Positions 16,405-25,256 of a DNA stretch of 64,000 bases are shown piece after piece. The position numbers and the translations under genes are program-made. The stretch comes from JAFDVL01 sp963794955. GTDB taxonomy: Bacteria; Acidobacteriota; Blastocatellia; RBC074. The notes under the pieces are model-generated. The model was not told where the DNA came from. It was given only the letters and a program-made list of their open reading frames with translations, and made no database searches. Every line of letters begins with the position of its first letter. Within the stretch, counting starts at the first letter, position 1. The DNA lies in NCBI GenBank assembly GCA_963794955.1, contig CAWCGF010000026.1, positions 62,001 to 126,000 on the forward strand. Reading direction: 5' to 3'.

Positions 16405-18396
16405 ATGCTTCGTCTCTTCTCCAAATTTCAGCGTTCCTCGAAAGTAGTGCTGTTAGTTTTTTGTTTTGTCCTGCTAATCAGCATGTTGTTCTTTTTCCTT
16501 CCTAACGCAAGTATGCCTGCCAGCACTGGCACAGGTAATACCGATGATGGCAATGAGGTTATTGCCAAGGTCGGAAGTTACGACATCACGCTTAAGGAAT
16601 ATCGCACGCAATTGCTCAATGTCGCGCAAACTTATGCCCAGGGACGCGGGGTTGACCCCCGCATGATTCGTGGCATGAAGCTGGATCAGCAGACGCTAGA
16701 TCGGCTCATAGACGACCGCCTGATGCAGAGTGAAGCAGAAAGATTCGGCTTCATCGGTACCGATCAGGAAATCAATGATGCCGTGCATCAGCAATTTGTT
16801 GACCCGGATACGGGTAGATTTGTAGGCAAAGAAGAATACCTGCGCCGCCTTCGCCTTAACGGCCAAGACCCGGAAGATTTTGAACGCACCATTCGTACCA
16901 GTTTCGTGTCGGGTAAGATGCGGGCGTATCTGGCTTCTGGCGTGCAGGTGGCGGACAAAGAAATTGAAGACGAATACAAAGCCAATAATACAAAGGTAGA
17001 AGTGATCTACGCCACGATTGATAAGGACAAGATCAAAGAAGCGGACAAAGCCAAGCCTACCCAGCAGGAAACACAAGCGTATTACGATGCGCACAAAGAC
17101 GAGTTCAAGGCAACAGAGCCGGTACGAAAAGTCGAATACATTTTCATCCCGACCGATAAAGTAACCGTCAGCATTACGGACGAGCAACTCAAAGCCGAAT
17201 ACGAAAAAAACAAGCAAAAAGAACCGCGCGTCAGCATCATTAAGTTGAATGTGGCAACGCCAGCCGATGATGAAACCATACGCAAAAAAATCGGTGAATT
17301 AAAAGCCCGTGCGCAAGGCTCATCTGCCGTCCAACCGGAAGATTTTGCGGCCCTGGCACGTGGCAATTCACAGGATGCTTCGGCGGCCAAAGGCGGCGAC
17401 ATCGGCTTCGTCAAAAAAGACCCAAATCATCCAAATGACTGGAAGCAAAAGGCGCATGGCCTGTCAGTCGGCGCGATGGATGGCCCTTTCAAGGAGGGCA
17501 ATAGCTGGTACTTGATGAAAATCACCGAAGAGCGTGATATTCCCTTCGCAGAAATGAAGCCGACGCTGGTGGCAGGCGCGCAAAATCGTGGCAAATATTC
17601 CAAGGCCAGTGAAATCGCAGACAAAGTCTATGAACTGTTCACCGAAAACAAAGACCTGCGCAAAACGGCAGAAACAATTGCCGCCGAAATGAAAGTCGCG
17701 CCCGAAGACCTAATTCGCACTACACCCCATTTCAAGAAAGGCGATACGCTGCCGGAAATCGGGAGTAATCCAACGTTTGAGAAACATGTCGAGGAACTGA
17801 AGAAAGGCGAAATTGGCGACAAAATTGGTATTCCCAACGGCATTGCGGTGCCACGATTGATAGACGTGATTGAAGGCGGCGTGCAACTCACCTTCGAGCA
17901 AGCCCGCAACCAAATCGAAACCAAACTTCAACGCGAAAAAGACGTCAACGCGGTGCAACAAAAAGCAGCAGGTTACCTGGCCAAAGCAAAAACGGCAGAG
18001 GAACTAAAAGCCCTGCTAAAAGCCGATGGCATCGAAGCCAAATCGGATGCCAATAATCTGGCTGGAATCCCCTTCAGCAGCTTACAAATCACCCAGCAAA
18101 TTAGAACCGCCGTCCTCGCCACCAAAGAAAATGAAGTCGTGAAAGCGCCGATCAAAACCGGGGCAGGCACCTATCTCATTTTTGCCGCAACCAAGCGGAC
18201 GGAAGCGGATATGTCCAAGTTTGCAGAGCAGAAGCGATCTATCCGTATGCAATTGGAGGGCGAGCGCGGTTCTTTAGTCTACGATGCGTATGTGAAGGCG
18301 GCGCGGAAACGTTACGAAGATGCCAAAAAGATTTGGATTGATCAAGCGCGCATCAATAAGTTTATTGACAGCATCAACGCCAACCAAGGCAATTGA
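16405..18396 (+). CDS. PpiD/SurA-like membrane-anchored peptidyl-prolyl isomerase
   Basis: A 663-residue protein anchored by one N-terminal transmembrane segment (VVLLVFCFVLLISMLFFFLP). A SurA/PpiD-type chaperone domain follows (about 50-190, NVAQTYAQGRGVDPRMIRGM and LIDDRLMQSEAERFGF). A parvulin (PPIC) domain lies at about 260-370, with the recognisable FAALARGNSQD and GGDIGFVKK. Residues 400-640 look like a second, degenerate parvulin-like region and a helical return of the chaperone fold. Family members help outer-membrane and periplasmic proteins fold. GGGAG precedes the ATG. The gene stands alone, between a terminator upstream and a strong one downstream. Confidence 0.88.
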   Translation: MLRLFSKFQRSSKVVLLVFCFVLLISMLFFFLPNASMPASTGTGNTDDGNEVIAKVGSYDITLKEYRTQLLNVAQTYAQGRGVDPRMIRGMKLDQQTLDRLIDDRLMQSEAERFGFIGTDQEINDAVHQQFVDPDTGRFVGKEEYLRRLRLNGQDPEDFERTIRTSFVSGKMRAYLASGVQVADKEIEDEYKANNTKVEVIYATIDKDKIKEADKAKPTQQETQAYYDAHKDEFKATEPVRKVEYIFIPTDKVTVSITDEQLKAEYEKNKQKEPRVSIIKLNVATPADDETIRKKIGELKARAQGSSAVQPEDFAALARGNSQDASAAKGGDIGFVKKDPNHPNDWKQKAHGLSVGAMDGPFKEGNSWYLMKITEERDIPFAEMKPTLVAGAQNRGKYSKASEIADKVYELFTENKDLRKTAETIAAEMKVAPEDLIRTTPHFKKGDTLPEIGSNPTFEKHVEELKKGEIGDKIGIPNGIAVPRLIDVIEGGVQLTFEQARNQIETKLQREKDVNAVQQKAAGYLAKAKTAEELKALLKADGIEAKSDANNLAGIPFSSLQITQQIRTAVLATKENEVVKAPIKTGAGTYLIFAATKRTEADMSKFAEQKRSIRMQLEGERGSLVYDAYVKAARKRYEDAKKIWIDQARINKFIDSINANQGN

Positions 18397-18420
18397 TAAT
18401 CTAAGTGTCCAAGGCCTGAA

Positions 18421-18464
18421 AAAAGAGCCAGCGGAGCAAAAATGCTACCGCTGGCTCTTTTTTT
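18421..18464. terminator. Bidirectional terminator between convergent genes
   Basis: AAAAGAGCCAGCGG pairs with CCGCTGGCTCTTTT around a 13-base interior that contains a further AGC/GCT pair. A 7-T run follows. It separates the foldase gene from the minus-strand gene at 18486. Confidence 0.9.
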
Positions 18465-18485
18465 GTGTGCCTCGTGCGTCTGAGT

Positions 18486-19490
18486 TTACTGTTTTTCTTT
18501 CTTCTTATCGGCGGCGGCAAGTTGGTCAAACACACTCTTCGGAATCATCATTGATAAAGCAACATCTGTGTCATGTGCGTTAAGCTTGACCAGATCAATT
18601 ACCTGCGTCAACGCTTGCATTATCGGGTCATTATTGCCACCCAAAAACATCTTGCCCAACCCGACCAACGCAGCCAGACTGGTTTGCAGCCTGGCCGCCT
18701 CGTCGTTGGAGCCTGTGCGTAATTTGGTATCTAACAGCAAATTCAATTCTCCGGTCAGATCAAGTGAGCCAAACACAGTTTTAATGGCACTGAACTGAGC
18801 GAACATGTCGCCTTGCCCCGTTAAACTCTTACGTGCGCTTTCGGGGACGTTCGCGGCAAAGCGGAGCAAGCCATTGCTTGTTTGCGCCAGCAAGGAAGTT
18901 AAAGCGAGGTTGGCCGCACCATTGCCGCCATCCAGCACACTTTTGACGCCACTCAGAGTTCCCAGTACAACCCGTTCGCTATCGAGTTGGGTGAAAGCCA
19001 AATCTTCATTTACACCTGCTTTTTCAGCTTTCATGGAAGTTACCACGAAAACCTGTTTCCCCTTGTAATCAACAAGTTTAACCTCTTGTTTATTGTCCTT
19101 CCCCTTGATCGTGGTAATAAGGCGATTAGGATCAAATGAAATGCCCTCAATGATCGCGGAAACGCTGTTGCTGTCCGACATTTTCACGCCGATTACAGCA
19201 GACTTGATTTTGTAAGGATCAATGCCCGTCTCGCCGATAAACTCGCCGATTTCCTTCTCAAACTTTGCGGCTTGAGCGGGCGCAATCACACGAAACTGCG
19301 GCAGCAACTCGTTCACCAACCGCGCCACATCTACGACGGCAACCGCATCCGAAGCAGGCAGCAAGGTTACTACATCAGCAATCGCTGAAGCTGTGTAGGC
19401 CATCTTGCCGGTGCTAAATCCAGGCAGTGACAACGTAGGAATTAAAGTAAGTATCAGGACAATCTTAGTAAGACGATGGAATTGTTTCAT
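18486..19490 (-). CDS. Secreted protein of unknown function
   Basis: A 334-residue protein with a clear signal peptide (IVLILTLIPTLSLPGFSTG). I do not recognise the mature domain. It begins with an alternating-strand region (ADVVTLLPASDAVAVVDVAR), followed by predicted mixed alpha/beta segments such as SAVIGVKMSDSNSVSAIIEG and VKLVDYKGKQVFVVTSM, and ends in a Lys-rich tail (AAADKKKEKQ). The layout resembles acidobacterial secreted proteins with DUF3352-like beta-alpha repeats, but this is a loose impression. No cysteine follows the signal, so it is not a lipoprotein. CAAGGAGA lies 6 bases before the ATG. It is monocistronic. Confidence 0.75.
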   Translation of the reverse strand: MKQFHRLTKIVLILTLIPTLSLPGFSTGKMAYTASAIADVVTLLPASDAVAVVDVARLVNELLPQFRVIAPAQAAKFEKEIGEFIGETGIDPYKIKSAVIGVKMSDSNSVSAIIEGISFDPNRLITTIKGKDNKQEVKLVDYKGKQVFVVTSMKAEKAGVNEDLAFTQLDSERVVLGTLSGVKSVLDGGNGAANLALTSLLAQTSNGLLRFAANVPESARKSLTGQGDMFAQFSAIKTVFGSLDLTGELNLLLDTKLRTGSNDEAARLQTSLAALVGLGKMFLGGNNDPIMQALTQVIDLVKLNAHDTDVALSMMIPKSVFDQLAAADKKKEKQ

Positions 19491-19698
19491 AGCATTCTCC
19501 TTGAAAAGTTTTGTTCCGACTATCGCTAAACAAAGGGATTGGTTTCAGTTCCTTGTAAGCCAACGCTCAGATGCAAGGTTGCGCGCTCCCGTGCGCTGAG
19601 ACTCTCTAGGGCAAGCACATTCGCATAGACGCGCAAAATGGAAATTCGTTAACAAGGCGGTGAGAAGAAGGAAATTTTAAGCCCACTCATTTCCTTAC

Positions 19699-19756
19699 TT
19701 GACAAAAAAAAGAGGCAACAGTATTCTCTCGTTTCTTGAAAACGATTTTCATTATC
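19699..19756 (+). promoter_or_regulatory. Sigma-70-type promoter with overlapping Fur box, ahead of the ferritin gene
   Basis: TTGACA (19699-19704), 17 bases, TATTCT (19722-19727) gives a strong promoter. Eleven bases later, 19738-19756 matches the 19-base Fur consensus at 15 positions, with a perfect right half (TCATTATC). The box covers the expected transcription start, so Fur-Fe binding should block initiation. The rest of the 19491-19826 gap is A/T-rich with no gene seen. Confidence 0.72.
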
Positions 19757-19826
19757 GCAGAAAAAAAGACCGCCAAAACGCTCAACAATGCATTAGTTAA
19801 CGTTTCAACCTTTTACCGGAGCAGCC

Positions 19827-20276
19827 ATGAAAATTACCAAAGCGAGTCAAGAATTGCTCGACACTTTGAATGAAGTATTATCTATGGAATATGGAGCCAC
19901 GATTCAATATGCTCAACATCACTTTCTACTCTCTGGGCCGGAGCGTATTAATTTTTCCAATTTCTTTGATGTGAATAGTAAAGAGGCGCATTTACACGCA
20001 CTCAATCTGGGCAGCAAAATCGTAGCGCTCGGCGGCCTTCCTACGACTCATATCGCTCCGATTCAGCAAGCACCGACCCTGAGTGAAATGCTGGCACAGG
20101 ATTTAGAGATGGAGCGAAACGCGCTCGCGGCTTATGTGCGCGCCTGGGAGTTGGCCGAAGGCAATCAAATTCTGCGCTTCTGGCTGGAAGACATTATTCG
20201 ACTGGAACAGCTTCACGTAGAAGAGTTGGAAAAGATGACGCGCGAGCATCGGTCAAAAACGGTAACACACACTTAA
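19827..20276 (+). CDS. Bacterioferritin-like ferritin-superfamily protein
   Basis: A 149-residue four-helix protein. Di-iron ligands fit the bacterioferritin pattern: Glu in LSMEYGATIQYAQHH (helix A), E-x-x-H in SKEAHLHALNLG (helix B), Glu in EMERNALAAYVRA (helix C), and E-x-x-H in IRLEQLHVEELEKM (helix D). The length is close to the usual 155-160. I see no clear haem-ligand Met at the usual place, so a non-haem Bfr or a Dps-like miniferritin variant is possible. It would oxidise and store iron or protect against peroxide. A Fur-box promoter lies directly upstream and a 32-aa Cys/Lys-rich peptide gene lies 18 bases downstream. Confidence 0.85.
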   Translation: MKITKASQELLDTLNEVLSMEYGATIQYAQHHFLLSGPERINFSNFFDVNSKEAHLHALNLGSKIVALGGLPTTHIAPIQQAPTLSEMLAQDLEMERNALAAYVRAWELAEGNQILRFWLEDIIRLEQLHVEELEKMTREHRSKTVTHT

Positions 20277-20293
20277 TCTTGGAGAGAAAGCTT

Positions 20294-20392
20294 ATGTTCG
20301 AGACAAACACCCGTTTCAAAAAGAAGATCAAATGTTGCAAGAGCTATAAGAAAAAAGGCAAAGCCTGCAAGAAATGCCCGCTTTTCTGCTAG
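20294..20392 (+). CDS. 32-aa Lys- and Cys-rich peptide
   Basis: A 32-codon gene with a good ribosome site (GGAGAGAAAG) 18 bases after the ferritin stop. The product has ten or more lysines and five cysteines, as an adjacent pair (IKCCKSY), CKKC and a C-terminal LFC. The length, charge and CxxC suggest a small metal- or iron-sulfur-binding factor, by analogy with the bacterioferritin-associated ferredoxin, which it does not resemble in sequence. I recall similar short KKxKxCKKCPLF-type proteins in other bacteria but no function. Real translation is likely but unproven. Confidence 0.6.
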   Translation: MFETNTRFKKKIKCCKSYKKKGKACKKCPLFC

Positions 20393-20859
20393 CCTTGCGG
20401 GCGCTTGAATGCAGGGAATACCGCGCTGTGGCACACCAACACGCTTTGGGTTGAACGGGCAATCGTGATGACGATTTTTGCCTTTGGGAATATCTTGTTT
20501 GGGCACTTTAACCCAGGTAGCAACGAGTGCTACTAATTAGCACCACAACCGTCGTTGTGAGGCTATCTGCGTCTTTGGGGCGGGCGTTTGGGTTTATCGC
20601 CTTGCCGCTTGCTGGGCGCAGCCGTCATTCAGTTGTGGTGGCTGCCGAGGAACGGTGTTAACGGCTGGACAGCAGAACCGCGGGACAGATACGGCGAACT
20701 CATTAAAGTGCGAAAATAACTAGAAGTAGAAACGCCGCTGATGCTGTCACATTAGCGGCGTTGTTAAGCAACAACCAACCTGGTCAATTCTGAAAAATCT
20801 ACCGGCGGCGTGCGGGAGCCATCCTATCACGCTAACGCCGAAAACAGGAGGCTCTCAAT
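20393..20859. other. Intergenic region upstream of the TonB receptor, with hairpins
   Basis: About 470 bases. It contains small stems at about 20514-20530 (GTAGCA/TGCTAC) and 20542-20557 (CACAAC/GTTGTG). A short open stretch ends VNGWTAEPRDRYGELIKVRK near 20720 and could be a gene remnant, but I cannot name it. No Fur box is visible close to the receptor gene. Confidence 0.4.
20731..20762 (+). terminator. Terminator-like hairpin upstream of the TonB receptor
   Basis: AACGCCGCT pairs perfectly with AGCGGCGTT (9 base pairs, plus an inner ATG/CAT), followed by GTTAAGC. It probably closes transcripts coming from the ferritin side. Confidence 0.6.
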
Positions 20860-23385
20860 ATGCTTTCACTGCGGATTTATCATTTACAAAAAGCTACTCG
20901 TAATAACTCAACCGCGCAAAGGCTGCCTTTGGGGCTTTCACTCTTGCTCATCACTGCGGTTTCCTTAGGCGCGTCTGTTGTGGCCCAGGCGCAAGGCAAA
21001 ACTGGTTCCCTTGAAGGCGTGATTGCCGATCAAACTGGCGCGGCGGTGGCTGGCGTGCGGCTGCTTTTACGCGGTGCCACGGACCGCGAAACGTTCAGTG
21101 CGCCACAAGGCCATTATGTGTTCCCTTCGTTGCGAGCCGGCGATTACACGCTTATTGTTGAGAAAGTCGGCTTCAAACTTGATCCGCAAAAACTGAAAGT
21201 CAGTGAGCAATCACAAACATTGAACCTCACATTATCGCCTGCTGCCGTCACCGAATATGTGACCATTACCAGCAGTGACGGAGCCGCCGAAAACCTCTCG
21301 AAACTGCCTGGCTCCTTACACGAAACGCCGCGCGCAATTTCAATTATCAGCGCCGAGCAAATGCGCGAACGCAACTTTCGCAGTGTTCCCGATACGCTCA
21401 ATTTCATTCCCGGCATGGCGGTCAACAGCTATCGCACAGGTGGCTATCACTTTTATGCGCGCGGCTATCGAATGGGACCGGAAGATACGCGCGTGGATGG
21501 CTTCGTCGGCACCAATGTAAGCGGTGGCTTTGGCGCTTCGTTGTTTGGCGTTGAGCAAGCTGTTGTGTTGCGCGGCCCGGCGGGCTTGCTGTATGGCGCG
21601 ACAAGTGCGCCGGGCGGAATGATCAACCTCATCACGAAAAGACCGCAGGAACTGCGCTCGACGCGAGTAGATTTGCGCAGCGGTGGCTACGCGGGCAATG
21701 GCGTAAACCTAACCGAACGGCCTTCACTGAGTTTCGATCTTGACACCACAGGAGCATTAGATAAAAACGGGCGTATCTTGTATCGTGGCCTCTTCACGCT
21801 GGAGAATCAAAATTACTTCACGAATCACGTCCTGGATCGCAATCGTTATCTGAACGGATCACTAACCTTCAAGCTCGATTCGCAGGCACGCTACACTCTG
21901 ACACCGATTGCGCAATACGCGCGCTTCAATCGCCCGGCAGGCGGTGGCATTGTGGTTTCGCCGACGACTTCATTGACCACGAACGATGGCAGTAATGGGC
22001 CAATCAATAAACAGGACTTGTCGCCCTTGGACGTGAATTTATCGGCAGGTGGGCGCGTGGACGAAACGGCACAAGCAGGCTTCGATTTTCACGCCGTGCC
22101 GAAAGAGGCCTGGCGCACGAATTTTTCCTATCGCGTTTTGCGCCTCGACACTTTCATCAATCAATATTTGCCGCAAGCTAGCACGGCGGCACAAATCAAT
22201 TTGCTAAAAACACAAAATCAGGTGAATCGTTTGCTCTCAAAAAGCGATACATATCGCCAGTATCACAACTTCGATTTCAATACGTCGTATGAACTGCGCG
22301 GCGCTTCCTGGAAAAACCTAACGCAAGTCGGCGCGTACACGCGCATCACCAGCACACGCGCAACGACGCCAAACGGCACGACGCCTGCGGCGCATTCGCC
22401 GATTAATATCTATACGGGCATCGCCGCATCACCATTGACCGACAACTATCCCGCACTCACTTTGGGCGCATGGAGCGACACGACGATGTGGAATGGCTAC
22501 CTGCAAAATCGCACTTCGGTGCTGAATGACAAGGTTATCTTCACGTTGGGGCTGGGCTATGGGCAAAGTCATCCTGACGGGCGTGCCGTGCAAAAAGGCA
22601 ATGTGATGCCGAACGCTTCGCTGGTCTTCAATGTGACGAAGCAGTTAGCGTTATACGGCAGCTATACGACCAGCTTCAATCCGACGGATCCGACACTGGA
22701 AAACGTGACAGGCGTGCGCGGCGCGTTCGATCCGACAACCGGAAAGAATTACGAATTCGGCGCGAAATTCGACCTGCTCAGCCGTCGCGCGTCGGCCACA
22801 TTGAGCTTCTTCAAAAACGAAGTCAGCAACGCACTCGTACAAACGGGCATTACAGACGTCAATAAAAATGGCAACCGCTATTACGTCGAAGCAGGCACGC
22901 GGCGCAGTCGTGGCATTGAGCTTAGCTCGGATTTCCAAGTGCGGGCGAATTGGCTGGTGTCAGGCGCAGTGAGCTACACCGACGCGATTTATACGGGCAG
23001 CGGCCCCGCCAGCGCAGCCACAACGTTAGCGATTCCCGGTTCACGCGCTGAAAAAACGCCGCGCTGGTCGTGGAATGCGACGACGCGGTATGAACGATCC
23101 GAAGGCAAGCTCGCCGGGCTGGGCGGCAGTGTAAGCTTGCTTTGGCAAGATGAACGCTTAGGCAGCAACGGCGCACGCACGCCAGCTGCGCCCGATCCGT
23201 TGCAGTTGCCCGCGTTCACGCGCGTAGACGCGGCGGTCAGCTATCGCTTCAATCAGTATTGGGATTGGGCGTTGAATTTCGACAATTTGCTGGACCAGAA
23301 AATTTTCGTGAATGCCAGCGTCGGTTCTGCGATTGAAATTGCCGCGCCGCGCATGGCAACAATGCGAATTGGCTATCGGTTTTGA
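20860..23385 (+). CDS. TonB-dependent siderophore receptor with N-terminal regulatory-like domain
   Basis: An 841-residue outer-membrane receptor. A signal peptide ends at VVAQAQ. Residues 50-130 form a carboxypeptidase-regulatory-like (CarboxypepD_reg) fold, starting SLEGVIADQTGAAVAGVRLL. The plug (about 155-270) has LHETPRAISIISAEQMRERN, the GYRMGPEDTRVDGF loop and VVLRGPAGLLYGATSAPGGM INLITKRP, all typical of FhuA/FecA-type receptors. The 22-strand barrel ends in MRIGYRF, with the terminal Phe needed for assembly. No FecA-type signalling domain is visible. The ribosome site is AGGAGG. An ICMT-like gene starts 13 bases downstream and a PepSY protein follows, so the transcript may serve uptake and reduction of ferric chelates. 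Confidence 0.93.
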   Translation: MLSLRIYHLQKATRNNSTAQRLPLGLSLLLITAVSLGASVVAQAQGKTGSLEGVIADQTGAAVAGVRLLLRGATDRETFSAPQGHYVFPSLRAGDYTLIVEKVGFKLDPQKLKVSEQSQTLNLTLSPAAVTEYVTITSSDGAAENLSKLPGSLHETPRAISIISAEQMRERNFRSVPDTLNFIPGMAVNSYRTGGYHFYARGYRMGPEDTRVDGFVGTNVSGGFGASLFGVEQAVVLRGPAGLLYGATSAPGGMINLITKRPQELRSTRVDLRSGGYAGNGVNLTERPSLSFDLDTTGALDKNGRILYRGLFTLENQNYFTNHVLDRNRYLNGSLTFKLDSQARYTLTPIAQYARFNRPAGGGIVVSPTTSLTTNDGSNGPINKQDLSPLDVNLSAGGRVDETAQAGFDFHAVPKEAWRTNFSYRVLRLDTFINQYLPQASTAAQINLLKTQNQVNRLLSKSDTYRQYHNFDFNTSYELRGASWKNLTQVGAYTRITSTRATTPNGTTPAAHSPINIYTGIAASPLTDNYPALTLGAWSDTTMWNGYLQNRTSVLNDKVIFTLGLGYGQSHPDGRAVQKGNVMPNASLVFNVTKQLALYGSYTTSFNPTDPTLENVTGVRGAFDPTTGKNYEFGAKFDLLSRRASATLSFFKNEVSNALVQTGITDVNKNGNRYYVEAGTRRSRGIELSSDFQVRANWLVSGAVSYTDAIYTGSGPASAATTLAIPGSRAEKTPRWSWNATTRYERSEGKLAGLGGSVSLLWQDERLGSNGARTPAAPDPLQLPAFTRVDAAVSYRFNQYWDWALNFDNLLDQKIFVNASVGSAIEIAAPRMATMRIGYRF

Positions 23386-23398
23386 AGGGAGTGAATCA

Positions 23399-23998
23399 AT
23401 GAACGAAGATTCGCCATTTCGCCTAATCTTTATCGGGGTTTTCGTGCTGGCGATGTTACTTTCAACGCATTATCGCAGGTTGGCACGAAAAACCAGTGGG
23501 GTCATCGCGCGGCGACAGGAAGGCCTGCTGGCGCTGATTTTGCGATCAGTGTTAACGCTCCCGCTCTTACTCGCAATTGTCTTTTACGCCTGTAATCCGC
23601 GTTGGATGGGCTGGTCGGCAATTGCTGCACCGCTTTGGTCGCGCTGGTTGGGAGCAGGACTAGGCATCGCCGGCGTCCTGCTCATGTGGTGGGTGTTACG
23701 CAGCATCGGCGCGAACATCTCGGAAACCGTATTGACCAAGCAAGATCATCGGCTCGTGATGAAGGGGCCATATCGCTGGGTGCGACATCCACTCTATAGT
23801 GTTGGCTTGCTTGAGATTTTTGCGCTTGGTTTGCTTGCCAGTAATTGGTTCATGATGCTTTTAGGGCTTATCGGCATCGGCGTGTTTCGGTATGTTGTCA
23901 TTCCCAAAGAGGAAGCGAATCTGATCGCGGCCTTTGACGGTGAGTATCAATATTATCGGCAACGCACCGGAGCTTTGGTGCCGCAGTTTCGAGCTTGA
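23399..23998 (+). CDS. Isoprenylcysteine carboxyl methyltransferase-like membrane protein
   Basis: A 199-residue protein with about five membrane spans. The C-terminal half has the ICMT/PEMT-like core: GPYRWVRHPLYSVGLLEIFA, the RHPLY loop that binds S-adenosylmethionine, and the late VIPKEEANLIAAFDGEYQYY with the conserved Glu pair. Bacterial members methylate unknown lipids or small molecules, so the substrate cannot be given. The start at 23399 is chosen over 23312 because it avoids overlap with the receptor gene and has GAAGGGAG before it. Its location between a TonB receptor and a PepSY protein suggests a link to siderophore use, which is inference only. Confidence 0.8.
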   Translation: MNEDSPFRLIFIGVFVLAMLLSTHYRRLARKTSGVIARRQEGLLALILRSVLTLPLLLAIVFYACNPRWMGWSAIAAPLWSRWLGAGLGIAGVLLMWWVLRSIGANISETVLTKQDHRLVMKGPYRWVRHPLYSVGLLEIFALGLLASNWFMMLLGLIGIGVFRYVVIPKEEANLIAAFDGEYQYYRQRTGALVPQFRA

Positions 23999-24044
23999 GC
24001 ACTGGCGGGGCTGAAATAACAAGGCGTAAGTGAGATTGAAATTT

Positions 24045-25211
24045 ATGAAACAACTCCGAAAAGTGATTTTCTGGTGTCACCTATGCTGTGGCGTGATTGC
24101 TGGGGTAATTATCCTGCTGATGTCCGTGACAGGCGTTTTGCTGACATATGAAAAGCAACTAATGCTGTGGGCAGACACACGCAATTATCAGGTTGCGCCG
24201 CTCGTAGGGACGACACAATTACCGATTGAAACGTTGCTCGCCAAAGTACGCGAATCGCAAAATGCCGCCCCGACTGCAATTACGAAGCGCGCCGAAAGTA
24301 CTGCGCCGATGGCCTTCGCTTTGAGCGGCGGGCGCACGATTTATGCGAATCCGTACACGGGCGAAGTCTTGGGAGAGGGCGCGCCGGGCGTTCGCAATTT
24401 CTTTCACGTTGTCACGGACTGGCATCGCTGGCTTGGCACCGAAGGCGCGGGGCGTGCGACAGGTCGCCTGATTACAGGCGTTTGCAATTTCGCGTTTTTG
24501 TTCATCGTCGTCAGCGGGTTGTACCTGTGGTTTCCGCGCACTTGGGCGTGGCCGCAATTCAAAAATATTCTCTGGTTTCGCCGTGGGCTGCCCAGCAAAG
24601 CGCGCGATTTCAATTGGCACAACGTCATCGGATTCTGGTCGCTGGTGCCGCTATTTCTGATTGTGTTGTCCGGCACCGTGATTTCGTTTCCGTGGATGAG
24701 CAATTTGGTTTATCGCGTCGTTGGCGAGGCACCGCCACTGCCTGCTCGCCCGGCTCCTCCGTCCGTACTACCAACGGCGAAGGCTGACACTCCGATGGAT
24801 AATCCGTTAGCCAGTCTGAACTCGCTGTGGGCGCGCGCCGAGCAATATTCATCGGGCTGGAATACGCTTAGCCTACGGCTGCCCACCTCTGCTGCAGCAC
24901 CGCTGGTCTTCACGATAGATCACGGCACAGGCGGAGAACCGCAGAAACGCGCGACGCTCACGTTGGATCGTAAAACAGGCGACGTGGCGAAATGGGAGCC
25001 GTTTGCCAGCTTTACGAAAGGTCGGCAGTTGCGCTCGTTGCTGCGCTTTACGCACACTGGCGAAGTGGGCGGCATCGTGGGGCAAACGATTGCCGGATTG
25101 GTTTCGCTAGGCGGCACGGTCCTGGTCTGGACAGGCTTGGCATTGGCATGGCGACGTTTCCGCGCTTGGAAAATGCAACGAGCAAAGGCAACGGCTGAAG
25201 TATTAGTTTGA
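24045..25211 (+). CDS. PepSY-associated transmembrane protein (putative ferric-siderophore reductase type)
   Basis: A 388-residue membrane protein. The first span (FWCHLCCGVIAGVIILLMSV) with the VTGVLLTYEKQLM exit is the standard start of PepSY_TM proteins. Further spans lie near residues 145-165, 195-215 and 350-375, with two PepSY-like periplasmic modules between them (ADTRNYQVAPL, and HGTGGEPQKRATLTLDRKTG). Conserved histidines near the spans (H in FWCHL, HVVTDWHRWL, WHNVIGFW, FTHTGEVGG) could bind haem, as in the FoxB/PiuB family that reduces imported ferric siderophores. That fits its place after a TonB receptor. A GTG start at 24030 is possible. Confidence 0.85.
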   Translation: MKQLRKVIFWCHLCCGVIAGVIILLMSVTGVLLTYEKQLMLWADTRNYQVAPLVGTTQLPIETLLAKVRESQNAAPTAITKRAESTAPMAFALSGGRTIYANPYTGEVLGEGAPGVRNFFHVVTDWHRWLGTEGAGRATGRLITGVCNFAFLFIVVSGLYLWFPRTWAWPQFKNILWFRRGLPSKARDFNWHNVIGFWSLVPLFLIVLSGTVISFPWMSNLVYRVVGEAPPLPARPAPPSVLPTAKADTPMDNPLASLNSLWARAEQYSSGWNTLSLRLPTSAAAPLVFTIDHGTGGEPQKRATLTLDRKTGDVAKWEPFASFTKGRQLRSLLRFTHTGEVGGIVGQTIAGLVSLGGTVLVWTGLALAWRRFRAWKMQRAKATAEVLV

Positions 25212-25256
25212 GCGCCCTAACGCGCGCCAAAGAAATTCCGGTCACAGCTCCCGCAT

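Noticed and set aside
20273..20506. Minus-strand open frame of 77 codons opposite the small Cys/Lys peptide
   Set aside because: No start signal, and it mirrors a better supported small gene on the plus strand.
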